From the NCBI GenBank assembly GCA_030615845.1, contig JAUWYM010000015.1:1-9406 (forward strand): DNA of 9,406 nucleotides, given 5' to 3'. Below, piece by piece: positions 1-6,020 of the stretch (position 1 is its first letter; the number at the start of each line of letters is the position of its first letter). Source of the stretch: Thermoplasmatota archaeon. GTDB taxonomy: Archaea; Thermoplasmatota; E2; DHVEG-1. The position numbers and the translations under genes are program-made. The notes under the pieces are model-generated. The model was given only the letters and a program-made list of their open reading frames with translations, did no database searches and was not told the DNA's origin.

Positions 1-903
1 ATGAAGGGAATAGTAAACAAAGAGGTACGGGGGAAAAATGTTGCTTTTTGGGGACTGCAAGAAGGCTTGAGAACAGATATAGTAGAGAGCCTTGCAAGAA
101 TGGATAAGACGCGAATTAGTAGAACGGCGTCTGCAGGAGAGGCTTGGAATTACAGTGAGAGTGGCATCACTTTCTATGAATTTCCAAGATTTCATATGGA
201 TGGAGATAAAAAATTAATGGAAGAATTCGATTCTATTCTACATGATTTAAAAAATTCAAGGAGAAGACTCTATTATTTAACTGGCAAAGTTTTAGAGGCG
301 TGGAGAAAGAAAATAATTCATAAAATAATCGAGAAGGATACTCAAGATATATTAGACAAACAAGTGGGAATAGTCTGCTGCTTCTTTATATATTATCATA
401 ACAGGTCAAACCTAAAAAAATGGTTAGGTGAGGGTTGGTTACAGTGGAGGAGAGGAAAAGTCAAACCTGACATCGAATTAGCGGAATTACTTAAAAAAAT
501 TTTTTATCCATCTAAAACTAGAGGAGAACTGTTAACGATGCTAAAAGATCATAAAGTTGACACCCATATTTTAAAAACAATTTTTGCATTTTATACCCTA
601 GATAAGGAATATCCAATCTCTATCCCTTCGACAATTGTTATCCGCATACCTGAGCCACAATTTGATGAGTGGGTCTATAATACTATTAAGGAAGAATATT
701 GTAAAGAAGAAGAAGGTATTGGTATTTCTTATTCTGACGAGCTGGAGTTACTTGAAGAAAGGATGAAGGAACATCGAGGAGATTTTTATGAACTTACAGC
801 AGGAGATGATAAATCAATGGGCAAAGAAATCGATGTTTCTAAAATAAAATCTTTCATTAAAAAATACGCACCTGATATATTATCCGAATCAGAAACGCAC
901 TAG
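1..903 (+). CDS. Hypothetical protein, 300 aa, possible cargo of an integrated element
   Basis: I do not recognise this family. The frame is open from the first base of the window, which happens to be an ATG, so the true start may lie upstream. The product is soluble-looking, with no signal peptide or convincing membrane segment, and is rich in Lys, Glu and aromatic residues. A charged helical stretch (about residues 68-115) is followed by an aromatic patch near 127-150 (CCFFIYYH, then WLGEGWLQW), a Lys-rich middle, and an acidic segment (about 233-262) before a basic C-terminus. No nucleotide-binding or metal-binding motif is evident. It converges on the recombinase gene: its TAG at 901-903 lies in a CTAG that also gives the stop of the recombinase's displaced tail. 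That arrangement suggests both belong to the same inserted segment, but this is inference. Confidence 0.6.
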   Translation: MKGIVNKEVRGKNVAFWGLQEGLRTDIVESLARMDKTRISRTASAGEAWNYSESGITFYEFPRFHMDGDKKLMEEFDSILHDLKNSRRRLYYLTGKVLEAWRKKIIHKIIEKDTQDILDKQVGIVCCFFIYYHNRSNLKKWLGEGWLQWRRGKVKPDIELAELLKKIFYPSKTRGELLTMLKDHKVDTHILKTIFAFYTLDKEYPISIPSTIVIRIPEPQFDEWVYNTIKEEYCKEEEGIGISYSDELELLEERMKEHRGDFYELTAGDDKSMGKEIDVSKIKSFIKKYAPDILSESETH

Positions 904-1112
904 ACACCGTTTGTTACAATTCCTTTCAGCTTTGGCAGAAGCAGGACTTTTATCTCTTCAGCTTCAATTGTATATTCCTTTAGAAACTTGTCTTTTGCAT
1001 TTTGGGGGTAAGAATCGAACAAAGATTGAGGATTTATACCAAATAATAATTTTATTTTTTGGTATATTCCTTTAATTAATGTGCTTATGTGCTTTTGACT
1101 TATACCAAACTT
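900..1112 (-). pseudogene. Out-of-frame C-terminal tail of the recombinase, with helix-turn-helix
   Basis: Reading the minus strand in the -1 frame relative to the recombinase gives 70 open codons from 1112 to 903 and a TAG at 902-900. The stretch has no ATG or GTG, so it is not a free-standing gene. It begins KFGISQKHISTLIKG; joined to the recombinase's last residues KKEVAK it makes a textbook helix-turn-helix pattern (EVAKKFGISQ followed by a recognition helix). The rest has protein-like composition and ends LKGIVTNGV. One added A in the AAAA run at 1111-1114 would fuse the two frames into a product of about 519 aa. The result is either a genuine frameshift mutation or a sequencing indel. 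A chance frame is less likely, because the HTH falls exactly at the junction and the stop abuts the opposing gene. Confidence 0.75.
1034..1109. repeat. TTATACCAAA motif, two direct copies and one partial inverted copy
   Basis: TTATACCAAA occurs at 1034-1043 and again at 1100-1109. Eight of its bases also occur inverted (TTTGGTAT) at 1058-1065, so 1036-1043 and 1058-1065 form an AT-rich stem with a 14-nt loop. The copies lie over the end of the recombinase frame and its displaced tail. They could be arm-type recombinase binding sites or merely reflect the repeated coding of Phe-Gly-Ile in the tail. I favour no function without comparison. Confidence 0.35.
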
Positions 1113-2458
1113 TTAGCAACTTCTTTTTTCACTTGAACTTGATTTTTCAGTTTTTTGCTTTCTTTCTTCTTCATGTATTTTTCCCAGGTCAAAGCTAGCA
1201 TGTCGTTGAAATATTCTCGGAACTCTGGATCTTTCAACATATCTTGTGTGGCTATTCCAGTTTCAGTCGCAGTCATGCTTAGATCTTTTTTTGAAATATT
1301 CAACTTCATTCCACATCGACCACACACTATGTTTGTCGGCACGTTCTCATATTCGCAATTTAGACATATTTTAGCTTGTAGAAGCACAGTATCATCTTTC
1401 TCAGGTTCTTTAAACCCTGTGATAATCTTTACTCTGTCATCGATATCTTTTGCTTCTAAACTAACATATCTACTTGGCATCTGTGAATTTTTTTTCCATC
1501 CGAATCTAAATCTTAATTCCGGCTCGCTAAAACCAGCTCGTACACACCACGTACATGAAACGTGTCGCAGGTCATGAGTTTTTCTTATTGGTGCATTTGC
1601 AAGTCTTGCAATACGTTTTATGATATCGTTAATTGATTTTTTAGCAAGTCGTAATCTTTCAAGATCTTCTTGCGTAACTGTACCACTATTGGCAATCCTT
1701 AAAACTTCAGGATAATTACGTGAATCTTTAGTATAAAACAGCGGGGCTCGATCAAAACGCTTAAACGGATGTTTGTTTTTGTATTCTTTAAGGTATTGTT
1801 TAGCACTTGGCACTAAAAACAATCTTATTTTTCTTTGACCTGTCTTCTGGTCCTTACCCCCTTTTGGTAGCAAAAAATATGGTCCAAGTTTATCAAACTG
1901 TAGACTTTCAACATTTAACGATATAAGCTCGCCGCTACGCATCCCACCATCGACAAAACTAACGATCATAGCCTGATCTCTTATATTGTCACAGACGTTA
2001 AGCATCCGTAATAATTCTTCATGTGTTAAAACGCGATCAAGCACATTTTCATCGTTACCCTTGTTAGAAACTGAAAGCCAGGCTACACAATCAGGATATG
2101 GTATCAATTTCTGTTTTCCTTTACCGAGCTTATAGTTCTTTTTATCGGTTACATATTTATAGAAACGTTTTACATGGATTTTGTACAGATCTATTGTTGA
2201 TTTTTTGTATTTCACTTCTGTTTTAAGATATGTTACCCAGTTCATTATGTCCTCTTGAGTTACCTTGTTGAATGGTTTATCTTTCAGGAATTTATCTAAG
2301 GCAAATATCGCAAGTATGTCTGTTCTCCTTGTGTATAAGTTTACATTGTCAATTTCTTCTCTGATCTTCAGATAGTCTTGTACTTCTTTTTTATGTTCTT
2401 TGTTTTCAATTGCTTCCAAAACATGATTTATAACATCGTTCACATTTTCTTTTTGCAT
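1100..2458 (-). CDS. Tyrosine recombinase / integrase with C-terminal zinc ribbon, apparently frameshifted near its end
   Basis: Site-specific DNA recombinase of the tyrosine (phage integrase) family. Numbering from a possible TTG at 2470, an N-terminal helical core-binding domain covers about 30-110. The catalytic domain follows with Arg178 in GGMRSGEL, a Lys in the KGGKDQKT turn (204-209), His299 and Arg302 in HDLRH, Trp325 in FGWKK and the nucleophile Tyr335 in SRYVSL. The catalytic set is therefore complete, with Trp in the usual His/Trp place. A zinc ribbon follows, with CLNC (369, 372) and CGRC (383, 386), probably for DNA contact. I chose the ATG at 2458 over the TTG at 2470 because a TATA element near 2491-2498 predicts transcription starting at about 2465-2470, giving a nearly leaderless message. 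The frame ends at TAA 1100-1102 just after a run of four As. An open stretch in the -1 frame looks like its natural continuation (see the tail entry). Neighbouring genes suggest an integrated element. Confidence 0.93.
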   Translation of the reverse strand: MQKENVNDVINHVLEAIENKEHKKEVQDYLKIREEIDNVNLYTRRTDILAIFALDKFLKDKPFNKVTQEDIMNWVTYLKTEVKYKKSTIDLYKIHVKRFYKYVTDKKNYKLGKGKQKLIPYPDCVAWLSVSNKGNDENVLDRVLTHEELLRMLNVCDNIRDQAMIVSFVDGGMRSGELISLNVESLQFDKLGPYFLLPKGGKDQKTGQRKIRLFLVPSAKQYLKEYKNKHPFKRFDRAPLFYTKDSRNYPEVLRIANSGTVTQEDLERLRLAKKSINDIIKRIARLANAPIRKTHDLRHVSCTWCVRAGFSEPELRFRFGWKKNSQMPSRYVSLEAKDIDDRVKIITGFKEPEKDDTVLLQAKICLNCEYENVPTNIVCGRCGMKLNISKKDLSMTATETGIATQDMLKDPEFREYFNDMLALTWEKYMKKKESKKLKNQVQVKKEVAKSLV

Positions 2459-2482
2459 TTTGAACCACAAAAAAGATAACGC

Positions 2483-2511
2483 AAAAGTAGTATAAATAAT
2501 TTCCTACTTTT
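2483..2511 (-). promoter_or_regulatory. Recombinase promoter inside a perfect 8-bp inverted repeat (candidate operator)
   Basis: AAAAGTAG at 2483-2490 and CTACTTTT at 2504-2511 are exact inverted copies separated by 13 bases. The spacer contains TATAAATA at 2491-2498, which on the minus strand reads as an archaeal TATA box (ATTTATA). It sits about 35-40 bases before the recombinase ATG at 2458, with an A/G-rich stretch upstream that could serve as a BRE. A dimeric repressor on this palindrome would cover the TATA box and block TBP, so it looks like an operator, possibly for autoregulation. A recombinase core site is a less likely alternative. Confidence 0.6.
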
Positions 2512-2548
2512 CAGTCATTATTTGATATAATTGCCTTCGATACTATCC

Positions 2549-2555
2549 ATATAAA
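2549..2555 (+). promoter_or_regulatory. Possible TATA box for the radical SAM gene
   Basis: ATATAAA within CCATATAAAG lies in the 200-bp space between the divergent recombinase and radical SAM genes. It would place the transcription start near 2575-2580, giving a leader of about 30 nt to the TTG at 2605 or about 90 nt to the GTG at 2668. No Shine-Dalgarno motif is seen before either start. Confidence 0.4.
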
Positions 2556-2667
2556 GAAGATGCGTCATAATAATTTCAAAACAACCTTTTCTTAATCAAT
2601 CTTTTTGTTGATTTTTATCATTGTCTCATCCAAAAGATATTTGAAAAGAAACATAATAGACAGCATT

Positions 2668-3702
2668 GTGACAGATCAAAAAGATTCTGCCAGAAAAAAA
2701 GCAGAACTCATATCGAACGGAAAAATCTACATACCAAACGACATAAAACTACCATATCCTCTTGAAAGATCAACCGCAGGACCGGGATCAGGATCTTTAT
2801 CTATCACACTTACTTTTGAAAACAAAAACATAAAACTTGAGGTAAGCAAAAATCAAAATGAGCTTTTTACGTTACAAAAAAAACATGATACATACCGTAT
2901 AATAAAACGGGGAGAAAACTTTCTTGAAGATGTAAAAATCATTCCAACAGCATTTCATGCACCGAGACAAGCATTTATCAATTTAGAAAACAGATGTATT
3001 TACAACTGCGCCTTCTGCAACTTATCAGAACATAGATTTCTTCAAAATTATGACAAAGATAAATTTGTAGATTTAATTATTAAAGCTTCAAATCGCAGTG
3101 ATTTTTGCGCAGTTGCCTTAACCAGCGGAGTATATCCAAACAGTTCTGAAATAATAAATAAGATATGTGACATCATACAAAACGTTAAAGAAAAACTCCC
3201 AGACATCCCAATCGGTGTAGAACCTTGTATATTCAAAAGAGAAGAAATCGTATCTCTTAAAAAAGCAGGTGCAGATGAAATAAAAATTAATCTGCAAATC
3301 CCTGATAAAGATCTCTTTGAAAAAATATGTCCAGAGTTTGATTATGATAACATTCTTCATATGCTTGAGGCAGCAGTAGAAATTTTTGGAAAAGGAAAAG
3401 TAACATCAAATATTATCTTTGGGCTAGGGGAATCAGACGAAACCGTTATCAAAACTATAGAAACACTATCATCAAGGGGTATTGTCCCGACCTTAAGAAA
3501 GATACGAGTTAACAAAGATAATAAGAAAAAACTAGAGAAAGCTTTATCCGGAAAAATACCTGATACATCTTCAGAACGAATTCTTCATCTTGCCGTGAAA
3601 CAAAAAAAGATACTAAAAAAATATAATCTTACAACAAAAACATTCAAAACGATGTGTCATCCATGTGGTTGTTGTGATATTGTTTCTTTCTGGGACATTT
3701 AA
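2668..3702 (+). CDS. Radical SAM protein, biotin synthase/HydE-like fold, function unknown
   Basis: A radical SAM enzyme that should cleave S-adenosylmethionine with a [4Fe-4S] cluster; its substrate is unknown. Numbering from the longest frame (TTG at 2605), the cluster motif CIYNCAFC gives Cys131, Cys135 and Cys138. LTSGV (172-176) and the late IIFGLGESDE (about 270-279) resemble the barrel motifs of biotin synthase, HydE and PylB relatives. A beta-rich N-terminal domain (about 45-115) contains a glycine-rich GPGSGSLS segment. The C-terminus carries a second cysteine cluster, MCHPCGCC (Cys351, 354, 356, 357), suitable for an auxiliary Fe-S cluster or other metal. I prefer the GTG at 2668 because the extra 21 residues from the TTG are an unlikely hydrophobic leader and GTG is the stronger codon; neither start has a ribosome site. 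The gene is monocistronic: an oligo-T tract follows its stop at once. It precedes the r-protein operon but has its own signals. Confidence 0.88.
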   Translation: MTDQKDSARKKAELISNGKIYIPNDIKLPYPLERSTAGPGSGSLSITLTFENKNIKLEVSKNQNELFTLQKKHDTYRIIKRGENFLEDVKIIPTAFHAPRQAFINLENRCIYNCAFCNLSEHRFLQNYDKDKFVDLIIKASNRSDFCAVALTSGVYPNSSEIINKICDIIQNVKEKLPDIPIGVEPCIFKREEIVSLKKAGADEIKINLQIPDKDLFEKICPEFDYDNILHMLEAAVEIFGKGKVTSNIIFGLGESDETVIKTIETLSSRGIVPTLRKIRVNKDNKKKLEKALSGKIPDTSSERILHLAVKQKKILKKYNLTTKTFKTMCHPCGCCDIVSFWDI

Positions 3703-3703
3703 A

Positions 3704-3712
3704 TTTTTTTTT
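3704..3712 (+). terminator. Oligo-T transcription terminator after the radical SAM gene
   Basis: Nine consecutive Ts begin two bases after the TAA at 3700-3702. Archaeal RNA polymerase terminates at such T-rich tracts without needing a preceding hairpin. The tract separates the radical SAM transcript from the r-protein operon. Confidence 0.7.
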
Positions 3713-3719
3713 ATGCATA

Positions 3720-3739
3720 AGTTATCATTTTTGATAACT
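3720..3739. repeat. Perfect 8-bp stem with 4-T loop
   Basis: AGTTATCA at 3720-3727 and TGATAACT at 3732-3739 are exact inverted copies around TTTT. The hairpin lies just beyond the oligo-T tract. It may stabilise or define the 3' end of read-through transcripts, or act as a protein-binding palindrome. No T-run follows it, so it is not a bacterial-type terminator. Confidence 0.5.
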
Positions 3740-3766
3740 AATGAAGATTAAAATATATCTTTTCTG

Positions 3767-3773
3767 TATAAAT
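3767..3773 (+). promoter_or_regulatory. Possible secondary upstream TATA box
   Basis: TATAAAT occurs 58 bases before the stronger TTTATATA element. It could start a longer version of the operon leader near 3795-3800. It is in AT-rich DNA, so chance occurrence is likely. Confidence 0.3.
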
Positions 3774-3824
3774 CTTGAATTTAGAATGACTCCATAGTCG
3801 GAGCTACAAGAACGGGCAACAACA

Positions 3825-3832
3825 TTTATATA
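3825..3832 (+). promoter_or_regulatory. TATA box of the ribosomal protein operon
   Basis: TTTATATA matches the archaeal TATA consensus closely and is preceded by an A-rich ACAACA stretch that could be the BRE. Transcription would start about 25 bases downstream, near 3852-3858, leaving a leader of roughly 140 nt before the uL3 ATG. This is the best promoter on the plus strand between the radical SAM stop and uL3. Confidence 0.7.
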
Positions 3833-3904
3833 CCATTTCTTTTATGCCTAGATTCCCTGTCTATACCAGATATGAATCGGGCAATTCAATAAGAAACCCG
3901 GGAA

Positions 3905-3976
3905 CAAACAGCAACATGAGTTTTTAGCTGTTTGCCAGATGTCACGGTTTAGACAAAGAGAATTACTAGTCTAAAC
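3905..3976 (+). promoter_or_regulatory. Twin-hairpin leader of the r-protein mRNA, candidate autoregulatory site
   Basis: Two perfect 8-bp inverted repeats stand in tandem in the predicted 5' leader: CAAACAGC (3905-3912) with GCTGTTTG (3927-3934), and GTTTAGAC (3947-3954) with GTCTAAAC (3969-3976). Both have 14-nt loops, and their first bases are 42 nt apart. The second ends about 10 nt before the uL3 Shine-Dalgarno sequence. Long structured leaders are the usual place for r-protein feedback control in bacteria and for L1 in archaea. Which protein might bind here cannot be told from the sequence. Confidence 0.55.
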
Positions 3977-3986
3977 AAATCATTCA

Positions 3987-3991
3987 GAGGG
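3987..3991 (+). promoter_or_regulatory. Shine-Dalgarno site of uL3
   Basis: GAGGG ends 6 bases before the ATG at 3998. It decides the start: another ATG at 3993 is only one base away and in a different frame. Confidence 0.75.
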
Positions 3992-3997
3992 TATGTT

Positions 3998-4990
3998 ATG
4001 TCTAAGAGACATCATCCAAGAAGAGGTTCACACGGCTTTTCGCCACGAAAAAGAGCTAAAACAGAAACACCCCACATTAAAAGTTGGGCAGAAGGCAGCG
4101 AAAAACCAAAGTTACAAGGGTTTTTCGGCTATAAAGCAGGCATGACCCATGCTTTTATGATCGATTACAGACCTACCTCCACCACATCAGGAAGAGAAGT
4201 AAGGGAACCAGTCACTGTTGTCGAAACACCTCCAATAAAAATTGCAGCGGTACGAGCATATCAAAGAACATCATATGGACTGCAGACCGCAGGTGAGATA
4301 TGGGCTGAAAAACTTGACCCTGAACTCTCAAAAAGAATCCCTCTCGCAAAAAAACAGAAGAAGAAAAACTGGGACTTCACAAAAGATGCCGAAGAAATAA
4401 GGGTTTTAGCATATACACAACCAAAGCTTGTTACCGGCGTCCCTAAGAAAAAACCTGAAATTAGTGAACTGCGAATTGGTGGAGGAAGTATCGAAGAGCA
4501 GATAAAATACGCAAAGGAAATCCTCGGAAAGGAATTGAAAATAAACGATGTCATACGTGAAGGTGACATGCTTGATATCATAGCAGTAACAAAAGGAAAA
4601 GGATTTCAAGGTGCGGTGAAACGATGGGGTGTGAAACTTCTCACACATAAAAACTCAAAACATCGCAGGATGATCGGAACAGCGGGGTCATGGCATCCTA
4701 ATTGGGTTCAAGCAACAGTACCGCAAGCTGGTCAAATGGGGTATCATCAAAGAACTGAATATAACAAACGTGTTCTAAAAGTAGGAGAAAACGGAGAAGA
4801 AATTACCCCTGCTGATGGTTTTCCACATTACGGGGTTGTCAGAAATTCATATATTCTTCTTCATGGCTCAATTCCAGGGCCTGCAAAACGATTGATAGGC
4901 ATGAGAGATGCGGTACGGTATCAACGTGGTGTGAAAGTCGAAAAACTAGAAATAAGCTATATATCTACAACAAGTAAACAAGGGGTATAG
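3998..4990 (+). CDS. rpl3: Ribosomal protein uL3 (L3)
   Basis: Large-subunit protein whose long extension reaches the peptidyl-transferase centre; one of the first proteins to assemble on 23S rRNA. At 330 aa it has the usual archaeal/eukaryotic length, much longer than bacterial L3. The basic N-terminus (SKRHHPRRGSHGFSPRKR) and the GYKAGMTH segment (about 45-52) are typical. The central KGKGFQGAVKRWG (about 200-212) begins the extension, and the AGQMGYHQRTEYN segment (about 247-259) is nearly invariant in archaea. The C-terminal SIPGPAKR is also characteristic. It is the first gene of the operon, behind a TATA box, a structured leader and a GAGGG ribosome site. uL4 begins two bases after its TAG. 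Confidence 0.98.
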   Translation: MSKRHHPRRGSHGFSPRKRAKTETPHIKSWAEGSEKPKLQGFFGYKAGMTHAFMIDYRPTSTTSGREVREPVTVVETPPIKIAAVRAYQRTSYGLQTAGEIWAEKLDPELSKRIPLAKKQKKKNWDFTKDAEEIRVLAYTQPKLVTGVPKKKPEISELRIGGGSIEEQIKYAKEILGKELKINDVIREGDMLDIIAVTKGKGFQGAVKRWGVKLLTHKNSKHRRMIGTAGSWHPNWVQATVPQAGQMGYHQRTEYNKRVLKVGENGEEITPADGFPHYGVVRNSYILLHGSIPGPAKRLIGMRDAVRYQRGVKVEKLEISYISTTSKQGV

Positions 4991-4992
4991 GA

Positions 4993-5754
4993 ATGACAAA
5001 GGTAAATGTTTATGGAATTGACGGGGCAGTGAAAGAAACCGTTGATTTACCCGAAATATTCAATACTCCTTATCGTCCAGATGTTATACGAAAATCATTT
5101 AACGTGCTTCATTCAAACAAAAGACAACCATATGGTTCGGATCCGCTCGCGGGAGCAAAACATGCAACCGCATCTGTTGGTAAAGGAAGAGGGCAATCAA
5201 GAGTCCCACGGCTTACACAGGGGAGAAGAGCAGCGCTTGCACCAGGTGTTGTTGGTGGAAGAAGAGCACATCCTCCAAAAGCAGAGAAGATATGGAAAGA
5301 AAAAATGAATAAAAAAGAAAAACTGCTTGCACGAAACTCTGCTCTTGCTGCGACAAAAGACAAAGATATTGTCTCAAAAAGAGGGCATACATTTGATGAA
5401 AAAATAACACTGCCAGTGGTTGTTGATGATGAATTTGAAAAAATCAAAAAGACAAAAGACGTGATTACGGCATTAGAAAAGATTGGTATTTATGATGATG
5501 TACTTCGTTCAACAAATGGAAAACATATACGAGCAGGCAAGGGAAAAAACAGAGGAAGAAAATACCGAATACCCAAGTCATTACTTATTGTTTCCACAAA
5601 AGATACGTTAGAGAAAAGCTCGAATAATTTAAGTGGTGTGGATATTGCAAAACCAGATCAGTTAAATATCGAGTATCTTGCACCTGGAGGGGATCCAGGA
5701 CGACTTACTGTATTTACAAAATCTGCGTTACAGCAACTTAGAGGCGGTAAATAA
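4993..5754 (+). CDS. rpl4: Ribosomal protein uL4 (L4 / archaeal L4e)
   Basis: Large-subunit protein that binds 23S rRNA domain I and sends an extended loop into the exit tunnel, where with uL22 it forms the constriction. At 253 aa it is of archaeal size. The basic loop is at about residues 50-100 (GSDPLAGAKH, GKGRGQSRVPR, then GVVGGRRAHPPK). The C-terminal RAGKGKNRGRKYR (about 177-189) and the LAPGGDPGRL segment (about 230-239) are family signatures. GGGGT at 4982-4986, within the end of uL3, is the likely ribosome site. Its stop TAA overlaps the uL23 ATG by one base. In bacteria L4 represses its own operon by binding the leader; whether that holds here is unknown. Confidence 0.98.
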   Translation: MTKVNVYGIDGAVKETVDLPEIFNTPYRPDVIRKSFNVLHSNKRQPYGSDPLAGAKHATASVGKGRGQSRVPRLTQGRRAALAPGVVGGRRAHPPKAEKIWKEKMNKKEKLLARNSALAATKDKDIVSKRGHTFDEKITLPVVVDDEFEKIKKTKDVITALEKIGIYDDVLRSTNGKHIRAGKGKNRGRKYRIPKSLLIVSTKDTLEKSSNNLSGVDIAKPDQLNIEYLAPGGDPGRLTVFTKSALQQLRGGK

Positions 5755-6011
5755 TGGATCCATATGATATAATATTTCATCCGTACGTTACAGAAAAAAC
5801 AATGAATCAGATGGAAAGAAACAATGCATTAGAATTTATTGTTAAAAGAGGTGCAGATAAACAGCAGATTAAAAAATCCGTTGAAAAAATGTTTGATGTG
5901 AAAGTGAAAAGCGTTAACACAAGAATTACAAAAGAGGGTAAACATGCAACCGTCGTATTTATGCCTGAATTTAAAGCAGAAGATATTGGTATGAGAATAG
6001 GAGTATTCTAG
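5754..6011 (+). CDS. rpl23: Ribosomal protein uL23 (L23)
   Basis: Large-subunit protein at the tunnel exit, the main docking point for signal recognition particle and other nascent-chain factors. At 85 aa it is the short archaeal form. The start DPYDIIFHPYVTEKT and the FIVKRGADKQQIKKSVEKMF helix region (about 28-47) are characteristic, followed by VKVKSVNTRI and the closing RIGVF. GAGGCGGT at 5741-5748, inside the end of uL4, is a good ribosome site for the ATG at 5754, which overlaps the uL4 stop as TAATG, implying translational coupling. uL2 follows after nine bases. Confidence 0.97.
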   Translation: MDPYDIIFHPYVTEKTMNQMERNNALEFIVKRGADKQQIKKSVEKMFDVKVKSVNTRITKEGKHATVVFMPEFKAEDIGMRIGVF

Positions 6012-6020
6012 GGGTAGAAC

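Noticed and set aside
1109..1120. Programmed -1 frameshift in the recombinase
   Set aside because: The junction GCT AAA AGT is not a classic slippery heptamer and slipping back puts the tRNA on TAA; an indel in the A run is simpler.
1155..1577. Plus-strand 140-codon frame
   Set aside because: It lies fully antisense to the recombinase, including its catalytic motifs, and has no family resemblance.
2605..2667. TTG at 2605 as the radical SAM start
   Set aside because: It is possible, but the added 21 residues are hydrophobic and unlike the rest, TTG is weak, and no ribosome site precedes it; the GTG at 2668 is preferred, though not proven.
3703..3997. A tRNA or box C/D small RNA between the radical SAM gene and uL3
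   Set aside because: No cloverleaf, T-loop motif or paired C and D boxes could be found; the stems are better read as mRNA leader structure.
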